A stretch of 64,000 bases of DNA, from NCBI GenBank assembly GCA_037355855.1, contig CM074760.1:5634501-5698500 (forward strand), read 5' to 3'. The stretch comes from Pseudo-nitzschia pungens. Taxonomy: Eukaryota > Bacillariophyta > Bacillariophyceae > Bacillariales > Bacillariaceae. Positions 31,268 through 41,985 of the stretch are shown piece by piece. The position numbers and the translations under genes are program-made. Every line of letters starts with the position of its first letter. Position 1 is the stretch's first letter. The notes below the pieces were generated by a model that was given only the letters and a program-made list of their open reading frames with translations, made no database searches and was not told where the DNA came from.

Positions 31268-34200
31268 ATGACGCCGATCGGTGGACGGGAATGCTCACAA
31301 CAAAGCCAGCGAGGGATTCCGTCTCGGTGGTTGGTGTTCCTCGGCGCGAACTCGATTTTGTTCGCGTTCTTGATTCTGGGATGGTTCGGGGAATCGGGGA
31401 ACTTGGTGGTCTGGGCCGGCGCAACCGATGGAAAGAGGATCGGATCCATTGTGAGGAGAGGTGGTGCTTATGTTGATGCCGATGCTGATGCCGATGTTGA
31501 TCCTGATGCTGATGCTGATGCTGATGCTGATGCTGATGCCGATGCAAGCGTCAGTGAATTTGGTGGGAGTTCCGGTGACTCAGGTCCTCCTCTGATTGGG
31601 ACCGTGGATGCCGTTTACGATTTGATGGATCGCGTCCTAAAGGATCCCGATGCCAAGAATGCGTTTCGCCTGCGCATTGTCACCACCGACGACGACGTCC
31701 ATAACAACAACAACAACAACAACAACAATGGAGACGAGGCGTCGTCCGCCTGGTTTCGACTGGAGCAGCTAGGCAGAGACAGCGACAGCGACAGCGACAG
31801 TAACAGCGACTCAATCGTCATTGGCATTACGGCCACCTCGGCGAGCGAGCTGACGGCCGGCCTCGGTCACTACTTTCGCAACTACTGCAACTTTACGCTC
31901 GAGTGGTCGACCGGGGGCCGGGCGGGTGGATCCCACATTGTGCTGCCCGAGCAATGGCCCGTTCCGCTGGGATCCTCCGAGGCATCGGCATCGGCATCGG
32001 CATCGGAATCGACAGAATTGGTGGTGGTTCGGCGCCGTCGGACCACCAAGTGGAGGTGCGTGGGGTGAACTGCCGTCCGGTGCCGATTGCGGTACGGAAC
32101 CGGTGCGGCGAGGGTTTTGGGGGTTTGCATACCATTCTTCGTTCCTTGTGGCAAATGGTTGTTTGCCGTGCGACCCTTTTCTCACTCGTGGTTCGTCGTG
32201 TCGCTGCATGCCGAATTCGCCCTCGCCCTTTTCATTTCTTTCTGTTGTATATCTGTTCTATTTTTGTTCTGTTTTGCTTTGTTCTGTCACAATCCACAGC
32301 TATCTGATGAACGTTTGCACGCACAGCTATTCCTTGGTCTGGTACGACTGGCCCGCGTGGGAGAGCCTCATCGACAACATGGCACTCCGCGGCATCAACA
32401 TGGTCCTGGCCATGACGGGACAGGAAGAACTCCAGCACCGCGTCTTTTCCAAGCTGGGACTGGACGACCGAGACATTCGGTCCTGGTTCAACGGACCCGC
32501 GCTCTTAGCGTGGAGCCGCGGACAAAACGAGTACGGGAGCGGCATTGCCGGTCCGCTGCCCCGGTCGTTCATGAAATCCCAGTGGGAACTGCAGCGCAAT
32601 CGCATACTGCCGCGGCTCCGAAGCCTGGGAGTGGTGGGCGTCCTGCCGGCCTTTCAGGGGAACGTCCCGGTGCAGCTCAAGAAATTGTACCACGACGCCA
32701 ACATGACCGAGCAGGGCGCCACCGGGTGGATCGATGCCCTCGATCCGCTCTTTGGTACCGTTGCCGATCTCTGGATGGAAACCATGATCGAGGACTTTGG
32801 GACGGACCACTACTACCAAATGGACGGCTGGTTCAACGGGGGTGTCCCGCCCTGGATGGCGGCTAAGAAAACGACGAAAACGCCCGATCGAGGGGACACG
32901 CTGCGGGAGGAACGACGAAGGCTCCGAGCCGTCAATGCCGATGCCAATGTCGATGCCGATGCCCACGTTGCGTTGCTGCGGGGGGTTGCAACCCCCGCAT
33001 CGGCATTCATGTGGTCGTCATCGACATCATCATCATCATCGACATCATCATCATCATCGACATCATCATCGACATCATCATCGACATCATCATCGACATC
33101 ATCGGCAAGTCTCCCCCGCGACGACGATTGGTACCAACGGGGAAGAGCGGCCTACGCCGGCTTGAACCGGACCGATCCGGACGCCCACTGGATGTACCAG
33201 GGCTTTGCCTTTGTCGGGTGGGAGACGGAAAGGGAGGCTTCCTACCTCCGGGGATTTGTGGACAGCGCACCGCACGGAAAGTTTGTCGTCATCGACATGG
33301 GGTATCAGTCGGAGTGGGAAAAATGGGGCAATGCTTCCTTTTTTGGAGCGGTGAGTCGAGTGCAGCAGAGCGCACCATAGCTCTGCGATGTACAGTGGAC
33401 GAGGTGCTTCGTCTCGAATGTTAACGTTCTGACACAATGCTTTTTACTGTTATTGCTATTGCCGTTGTTGTTGCTGCTGCTGCTGTGTACTGTTGCGGAA
33501 TGAACTATTTTGATTCGTAATGGTTGATATCGTATTCGTTCGTTTGTGGGGAGAAACAGCCATTTATCTGGACAAAACTGCACAATTTCGGTGACACCAA
33601 TGGAATGCGCGGGAACCTCCCGGAATTGAATTGGGCGTTTCCGCATCAAGCCCTGGCGAATCGGTCCTCCATCATTGGGATCGGCGCAACCCCCGAGGGG
33701 ATCGACCAGAATCCGGTCTACTACGATTTCTTGTACGAACAAAATTTCCGCACCGATCCGGTGGCCAATCTCACGTCCCATCTGATTCGGAGTTGCTCAC
33801 AAACGATACGGAATGCGCAACACGAACGACAATCGCATCGCACAGGCCTGGTCCAGCTTGCTGAACAGCTCCTACAGCCAAGACTTTAGTGTTCAAGACC
33901 CGACAGGCGTGAAACTCCTGGACCCTCCCGAGTCGAGATCTCTCTTTGAAAGCGACCGACAAACACCCAAGCCTTTGCTGTGCAACATTTTCGATGCTTG
34001 GAAGAATCTTGTGCATGTCGGGGACAACATGGAAGATCCCACGAATCCGTTTTTGTACGATCTGGTCGACGTCGGCAGAGAAGTCTTGGCCCAGCTGACG
34101 GTGCCCGTGGCTCGGAACTTTTTCGACGCGCGATCGAAAGAGGCAATGGACCACGAGGAGCTCGTGCGCACGGGGGAATCCTACATTGAGTTATTGCTCG

Positions 34201-34753
34201 ATCTGGATAGTCTCTTGGGAACAAACCGGGCCTTCCGGCTGAGCTCCTGGCTCGATGCCGCGCGGCGTCTCGCACGAGAGGACGCAACGGGAGAAGCTCA
34301 ACACGATTGCGTTTCACCAATCCTGGGCAATCACAGCGACTGCCGGCTCCTGCTTCTCACTTTTACGAATTCAACGCAAGAACCCAGGTTACTACATGGA
34401 ATCCGACTCCGCACGACGCCGATGAAATTCCCGATGGTCCAATCGATTATGCCGGAAAGCATTGGAGTGGGTTGGTCCGGGAATATTACGCAAAGCGGGT
34501 CAAGATCCTCCTTGAACAAGCGTTGCGAGACCAAGCAGATGGTCAGTCGTTAAACTCCACAGCGGTCAATCGACTATTTGCGGTTCATGCCTACGAATGG
34601 ACAACTTCAGAAAGCAGTACCGCAGCAAGCCATCACATAACTATATCGAATTCGAATAGCAAGGAACAAAGCACTCCTTTACAGACAATAGAAGTGTCGA
34701 AAGAGATGTTTAAAAAATACTCCCATTGGTTCAAGTCTTGCTACGACTGTTAG
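31268..34753 (+). CDS. NAGLU: Alpha-N-acetylglucosaminidase (GH89), three exons, two frame breaks
   Basis: Exons 31268-32055, 32300-33350 and 33560-34753 join at GTGCGT/CACAG and GTGAGT/AACAG introns of 244 and 209 bp. The N-terminus has one hydrophobic anchor and a (DA)n repeat. The small N-domain ends GHYFRNYCNFTLEWS. The barrel starts LMNVCTHSYSLVWYDWPAWE, with GPALLAWSR, VLPAFQGNVPV and FGTDHYYQMDG. Then come PFIWTKLHNFGD and the helical C-domain (FDAWKNL, FYEFNARTQVTTW). The family removes terminal GlcNAc from heparan-type glycans, in lysosome/vacuole or secreted. Two single-base frame changes, near 33790-33803 and 34290-34310, cancel each other; family residues continue across both. The usual catalytic Glu positions look substituted (see findings). 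A Ser-rich insert sits at 33010-33105. Confidence 0.8.
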
Positions 34754-34923
34754 TTGGACCATAGAAATAGAAAGACACAGAGTAGAACAACTTCTCCCAC
34801 CCGATTTACATACCAACATCTTGACCTTTTCATGCTGGTAGATGATCCCTCGCATAGTAGTGCCCGGTTATCCATTTCGACAGCGTCCGTTCCATTCAGA
34901 CATCCTTGCCATGAATGATTTCG

Positions 34924-37900
34924 TTAAGGTTCGGCTGCTTGACCCTTGCGCTCAAAAGTAATGGTTACCGGTCTCTTTGCATCCTTCAGGCGCGCGCAAA
35001 CGTCAGAAAGAGTTTCGTTTCTGATTTCATGATCTTCAATTGCAACTATGAAGTCTCCGCTTCTGACACGTGTCTTGTACATTGGATTGTCGACTCCTAC
35101 CACACAAATTCTTTTGAGTTCCCCTTCTTCCACTTTCTTTAGCATGAGTCCCAACTTATCTGCGTGAAAAGCGACCCTTAGCTTTGTTGTTGCATCTCCG
35201 CCATTCTGGACGAGACAATGGGTCGTCTCTGATGTACCTGCTGGCTTGTCCGCAGATTTGTCAGCAGATCTGCTCGCTCTGTTTCTTACTTTTCTTTTCA
35301 AAAGATCCACAATCTCTTCATTTGATAGAGTTTTGAGTTCGCTAGCTTTCAAATCCCTCATTTTCTCGTACTCTTTCTGGCAGCCTCGGTATTCACTCAT
35401 GAGTGACTTGATCGCAGGACTATTGCAATACCTGTCATCCGAGGTTAAACACGTCAGAACTAGTAAAGCACTATCGAAGAAATCAACTCTGGGTTTGAAA
35501 CCTGCGCCCCTCCTTATACCGGGAGGCATTAGGTACCAATCGTTGGGGCGTGTTCCTCGTTCAATAGACCATTTCATCTCGAGAAGGCCTTTCACGAGAA
35601 CATTCCAGAACAAAAGTTTCTTCACTGGCGTGGTCAGCTTCCTGTAGCCACAAGGCTTGCTTTTTTCAGGCTTGGAGGACACACTTCTTGCAGCGGGTTT
35701 TGAGAGAGATTCGATGATTCGATCATCTGGACTGTTGCCCGTAGAGTAAATCGTACGGAATTCCCTGCCGAAAAACAGTCTCGACTTGTGATCAAGCTCA
35801 ATGTCACCAATCATGAACAGCGATGTGGTCTGTACGGTTATATCGACCTTCTCACAGAGAGCTGCAAAAGAGTATGACTTCTCATCGATGAGATATTTTT
35901 TGGCAAAGGTGTCCGCCAAAAAGACAATCTGCCGCGTCAGGTACCAGGGTTTGTGAATCGTTTTCAACAGTTGCGATTGGTCAGAAAAAGAATCTTTGCG
36001 CTGCGATTTTTCAGAGGAAGAATCTTTGCGCAGGACGATTGGTGCCGGCAACCTCAATTCGGGGCCATGGCAGTCGTTGGCCAGGGTGAGGACGCATTCG
36101 GTCCCAGCGGGCTCTTTCGGTAGATTTCCACGGTTGTTCAACGCGTATCTCATCCAAATCGTAGAATCGAATTTGAGATCATCGAGGCTTTTGGGATTCC
36201 GAATCTCCTCCGAAGCTTTTGCAACTATCTGCAGGAAAGCAGCAGAGAGATTTCCCAGAGGTTTTGCTTCTTTGTAGTCCCATCTATGTCTTGCGATCAA
36301 ATAGCACAAATCATGTGTCAAGGTTGAGGCCACACCACACCAGACCGCTTCGTTGCACGGACAAAACAAGGTTGTATTTACGCCGTAGCAAATTTCTTCC
36401 GTGACTTCTTCTCGAAACTTGGCTCTCAGATTGATTCCCCTTTTATCAATCAGATTTGGATGTTCATCCAATCGATCCATGAGGCGTGGCCACAAACCCC
36501 AATCCAAGGCTTTGGCATTTTCGGTGCATCGGTTTAGAATGGACATGTGCCATACGGCAAGAGGATCCTGCTCGCCAGATTTCTCGACCTTTCTCCGAAC
36601 GTTTTCAATCTTTTTCAAGAAAAACGGTTTTATCCAATTGAGGCGTCGCAATGCCACTATCTGCTGTGCAAATGGTACGTAGACTCCTTCTGGCGTTGAT
36701 TCGATGTCAGCCAACAACAAAAGTTTCTACGATTTCGGCGAGTTTGCCACGAATTCCATCCAAAAATTCGGAAAGTCGATAGAGTGTCATCGCATCTCTA
36801 ACCTCGTACAGAACCTCTACCATATCGTATCGTTCGATAAAATTTCGTTCCAAAAATGTCGGCAAGTGGTCGTCACTGCGGACCTCTCCGCTTTTGTTCT
36901 TTTGTCCGTAACCCTTTCGTTCCCGAATCCTGTGGAATGGTGAACAACACGATTGCAGCAAGTGATGTGATGAGAACAGCTCTCGAACATAGCGGTACAT
37001 CAAGGGATGCAACCGAGATTAATACAGAAACACACCGATGCATGCAAGATGCATCCATACTCACTCGTTGTAGGTCCCAAAGTACGAAATCAATAGCTCG
37101 ATCGTTTCCCCCTTTTTCATGGGCTTGTCGGTTTGAATGAAATAATTGACTTCCCGATCCATCACCTGTTGCGACCAAACCGTTTGTTGCAGGTCGGGGT
37201 CACCACCGGTCTCGTTGACGTACATGCAAATGTTTTGTTTCGCAACGTGGTGCGGCATCCCTGTCACATCGTCCGTCACATCGGCAACTTGTTCTTCCCC
37301 ATTGAGATCCTCGAGTATGTCGAATCCCCATTCCGACGTTTCGTTGGAAAACACAAAATTCTTCATGTCATAGTGCAGCTGGGTTTTTCGATCCGACCGT
37401 CGAAACGGGCCGTATCGGCCCAGTTCGATGGTGGAGCACCCCTCTCCGCTAGTGGAAAAGAGCCGGTCCGGGATTTCGGCGTACTCCGCCACCAGCCGCT
37501 TTCCCTCCGGACCGAGTTTCCAGGGATATCGGCTGCTTCCGTCCACCACCAGTTTCTCCGCCGACCCGTGCACCGATGGCACGGTCGTCGTCGGAGGATA
37601 CCGGAAGGTCTGATCCCCCGTTTCGAGTTGTTCTCCCACAACTCGTACGTTCATGTGATACCCATCCGAATCCTTCGATACCAACGGTTGTCGCACCTCT
37701 GGCTGCGACGCCGCGTCGAGATCCGCGATTCCCGGAGACCGAGCTTCCCGAGCACCCAAAAACGTCAAAAAGGCCCCGTTCCCGGCATTCGGAATCCAAG
37801 ACGGGTTGGCTTCCACTCGAAACTCGTATATGGTGTCTTGGGACGGAGAGCGCAACAAAAAGAGAAAGTGAGTGAGAAATAACAGTTTCGGTCGAAGCAA

Positions 37901-40258
37901 CACGAAAACAACACGCGCTCGCCCCGTCGTCGTGTCGTGTCGTCGTTTCATGTCACACCATGTCGTATCAAACCGCGCCCCGCCACGCCGTTTCGTACCT
38001 TTGGACCGGGTGTCGTACACCGCAAATTGGTACACGGGCAGCCCCGTCTTCTCGTTGAGGAATCTCTTGCTGAGCGGCGGAACCAGAACCATGCAGTTGG
38101 ACGAATCGATGTCGATGCCCTCCTGGTCCTCGGCGACTCCCGCGACGAGGGACGACGACCGGTTTTTTTTGACGCCCTTTCCCCCGCGTCCGCCCCCGCG
38201 CAGACCGTCGCCCGTGACCAACCCAATGTCCTCGCGCGTGGCCTTGGTGACTTTTCCCCCGGGGTGTTTGACCAGCGTGTTGTCCTTGATCCACCTCCTC
38301 CAGTTGTAGACGGCCCATTGGACGTTCTGGACGGGCGGCACGCCCTGGCTCTTTCTCCAGTCATTGACGTGCTTCGCCAGGCCCCGAAACAGGAGGACCT
38401 CCTCGGCGGTTTTGAGTCCCATGTACTCAATGAAGGATCCCCCGCTGGCCGGCAGCTCGTCCAGGGAGGGATACACCAGGGTCTTGCCCGGGTTGGCCAC
38501 CAGTGCCGAAGCGCCCCTCTCCCCGAGGAGTCGCTGCCGCTTGGGGGATCGTGCCACGGCTTTCGCCGTCGAAGAAGTGCTCTTGCGCTGTCCCTGTTTC
38601 TTGGCGAGGACCTTGATGTTGTCCCGGACCTGCCGCCGCAGCGTCTTTATGTAGTTGGAAGGATCGCTGAGGGGTGCCGAGTTTCGGTCGTGCCTCCAGG
38701 CATTGACCTTGGGTTCCAGGGTCTTGGCCTTGACCAGAAACTCCCTCGGGTCGGTGATTCCGGCCCAGACCACGATAAAGTCCTTCCCGTTCATGTAAAG
38801 ATTGTCAAAGGCGGCACTGGTGCTGCTGCAGCTGCTGCTGCGCCCCGTCTTGGCGGCAGCTCTCGCCTTGGCCCAGGAAGTTTTGCGGGCCGTCTTTTTG
38901 GCCTTGGAGGATTGAACCGTTGTGTTTGGGGTCGATTCGGGTACCGAGAGGGGTCCCTTTGCGGCCTCGGACATTCCGTTCGTCTTTGGAGGTGGTGGTA
39001 GAGGTGCCGGTGGCTTTGGCGGAATCGCTTCGTTGCGAGGAACGCTGGTGTCTTCGTCCCCGATTATTGGTGGGACGTCGGTGCGACTGTCGTCGGTGTC
39101 CGGGGACACCTCGGGGGCACCGGGGGAATCCCGGTCTCCGGATTGCTCCGAGCTCATGGCCGCTGGAAGGGGACTCGTACCACTAATTCTCGGCTCCGAA
39201 CAAGCTTCCGCCGGATCTCTTTCGGTGGCGATCGGCTTTCGATGGAGGGGCTCGGATTCCTCGTGTCGGTGTTGTGGTTGTGGTTGTGGTTGCGGTTGTT
39301 GTGGCTGAGATTGATGTTGCGGTTGTTGTTCGTGTTTGCGCAAGTGTTCGTTGGCATCCTTGTCACCACCGAGCAAGGTGGCATCCCCGTAGTCCTGGGG
39401 ATCTTCTTCCTCGTCGTCCCGATGCCGATCGTACTCGCTCTCGTCCTCTTCCCCGCGCGTGTCGCTGTCCTCGTGTTCGGTTTCGCCAAAGGCTGTGTCC
39501 CGATCGAACCGTTTGTTGCGGTTGCGCACCGCTTCCATCCGACGCTGCCGATTGCTCAGGTGCCGGGCGTTCATCGCGGGACGCCGGGGACTGTTGTTCG
39601 CGTTGTTGCCGGAAACAACGCCGAGAACCTCGATGGAGGAATCGTCGTGATCGTCATCGTTGTCATCGTTGTCATCCTCATTATCGTCATAATCCCCGTC
39701 GCTCACATCGCTGCCATCGCCATCGCCATCGCCATCGCCATCGCCATCTCCGTCACTGGTGGAAGTGTCCTCACCGTGGCTGTCCTCGAGCAATTCGATC
39801 GAGGTCTTGGCGGAAAAGCCCCCGTTCCAGAGCAACTGGTTCCGAAAGTCCTCGTCGTTGCTGTCCGAGCTTTCATTGTCCGAATCCATGATGCTCCGGT
39901 AGACTTCCCGGGACCGCTGGGTCGACGAGGCACCGGAAGCCGCCCTTTCCCTCAGAAACGAGTCCATCACTTGCTTGGCCCGGTGCTGCCGGCTCGCTGG
40001 CATTGGGTTGCCATTGCCATTGCCATTTCCAATCCTATTGCCAATTCCAATTCCATTGCCATTTCCAATCCTGTTGCCAATTCCATTGCCGATTCCATTC
40101 CCGACATCATCGACTTCCACGTCCATGTTGTCGTCGCTGTTGCTGTCCTCGTCGGAAGACGACAAGAGGTCGATGGCTTCCACCCTTCGCGGCGCTTTTC
40201 GTTGGTTTGCGGATCCCATGCTCGCTCCGGGCCCGAATTGTTGATTCGTTCCTGCCAT
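34924..40258 (-). CDS. SET-like region plus C-terminal PDZ domain protein, three exons
   Basis: I join 40258-37999, 37836-37065 and 36929-34924. Intron 1 (162 bp, GTACGA...CAAG) is in frame. Intron 2 (135 bp, GTGAGT...CCACAG) hides an apparent stop just after SYFGTYNE. One extra base in a T-run near 36720 breaks the frame (EIVET / LLADIESTPEG). The first ATG is 40258 (MAGTNQQFG). About 480 disordered acidic/Gln-rich residues come first, then two copies of a roughly 55-residue unit (AKTLEPKVNAWRHD; GLAKHVNDWRKS). Next is a SET-like stretch (NAGNGAFLTFLGARE ... GETIELLISYFGTYNE). After about 550 residues of unknown helices comes a PDZ domain (KLGLMLKKVEEGELKR, GDFIVAIEDHEI). Chromatin or scaffold function is possible; substrates unknown. 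Confidence 0.6.
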
Positions 40259-40305
40259 GGCGTTCTCTGCGATTGGAGTTTTTTGGGCAGCGCTTTTTGT
40301 TGCCG

Positions 40306-40340
<35 letters not shown>

Positions 40341-41811
40341 GCTGCGTTTCCCAAGTGATGAGTTGTCTTGTCTTGTGTTATGTCGTGTTGTGTTGTGTCT
40401 TCGCGTTCTCCTCGGGGTTTCGGGAAAAGCTTGCAATGCAATGCCGTCCTATCTCTGGTGCGGGAGTCTAGTCCTGCTGGTGTTCAGATATAAAGTGTTG
40501 TGAAATAATGGAGAATTCAATAATATGCAGTGGACATCATGATGATACTCCCTCTTCCCTGATGGCATGGAACAATGATGGAGTCAAGATGAATGAACGA
40601 ATCAAAGCGACAAAAAAATTACAGTATCAAAATCGATGAATGAAAATCCAACTACAAAATTACGAAGCGTTGTACAAGGGACAGATGTACAACTGATACA
40701 AGTAAAAATTACTTTCGCGGGTACCTTACTCGTACACGTAAGGTTACCGGGTAAGGCCTTACCCGTACAAGTACCGTACTGAGTACCAGTGATATCAGAT
40801 TACTACTAGTACGAAGCAGTAAGTCAACATTATTTTTTTCATTACTAAACACAGAGGTGAGATCCAAGATGAGATTGGTGCGGTCCGAGGTCCGAGGAAC
40901 GGTGTGACTCGACCTCTCTACGAATTCTACTGCCACTGAACGTACGGAAGAAGGACAACTTACTGAAGTCAGAAGGATAAATCTTACTTGTACCGGTACC
41001 GGTAAGGTAAGGTTTACGGTACACCACTCCTCGCTGTTCTTTCCGCCAAAAACAGGGCAAACCGAAAATTTTAACTCACACTCTCAACTCTAGAGAGACA
41101 GAACACACAAAACCGTGTAATTACCGAACAGATGACCCCTTGCGAAGGGAGCAGGTAAGTTAACCTTATGGCGCGCCGAGGTATGGCGCGCCGAATATAT
41201 TGCGCGCCGAGGTATGGCGCGCAACCACAAAGCAACACGACATGGCTACGTAAGGCTTACGTACTGTACCGTAATTACCTTACAGATTATGGTGTACCAG
41301 TATTCTATGCGCGAAAAAGTACGACCCAAACTTCCATCTCCAAAAACAACACTCTTCGGATTGATGAGATGATTTTTTTTTTTTTTAAATAATATGAGCA
41401 ATTACTAATTACGGGTTAAGGCTTAGTACCTGGAACCTACTTCCAGTTTCCAAAGCTTGTCCTCTTTCGAGTCATGAGCAACCGATACAATTTTGATAGG
41501 ATTGTGACGATGATGTTGGGGCAGAACATCGGTACGGGTAACCTTAGCATTGTTACTCTTCTAATGAAGAGGGATGGTAAAAAAGAGTTCAAAGCACCAA
41601 TATCATGAAATAATAATGACGATGATTGAAACTTGTCAGAAACTCAAACAAAAAAAAGATCTAGTCGGTGAAGGACCATTGTCAAGCACGAGGCAACTCT
41701 CCATCCAGAACTCAATATTCATCCATCCGTTGATTCATTCATTCATTCATTGATTCATGGACCATCCAACACGGCACACGCACCAGCAGCCATCGCCTGC
41801 CGCCGTCGTGC
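40259..41811. other. Intergenic
   Basis: A (GTT)n run at 40302-40341 lies in the leader of the minus-strand SET-PDZ gene. GGCGCGCCGAGGTATGGCGC repeats at 41169-41224 contain closely spaced GGCGCGCC-type palindromes. GTAAGGTTACCG words occur at 40738-40790 and 40990-41020. An ATTC microsatellite (41730-41755) lies 3' of the hydrolase gene. No gene seen. Confidence 0.5.
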
Positions 41812-41948
41812 CTATCCGAATATGGCCGCCTTTCCCAGCGGGCTCTGGAACATGAACGAGTGGTCGTGGTCCGACGTGGGTATGGTGTGCAGGGCGTGCA
41901 CCAGTTGTGGCGGTGGGGACGACGAACTCGATCCTTTGTCGTTGTTGG

Positions 41949-41985
<37 letters not shown>

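Noticed and set aside
34281..34340. A 26 bp GT-AG micro-intron in the GH89 gene
   Set aside because: It would repair the frame, but other introns here are 81-263 bp and a second unexplained frame break lies 500 bp upstream; indel error is simpler.
37937..40471. Long plus-strand frames (354 and 442 codons) antisense to the SET-PDZ gene
   Set aside because: They mirror the trinucleotide repeats and GC-rich exon of the minus-strand gene; their translations are Val/Ile/Ala runs without domain content.
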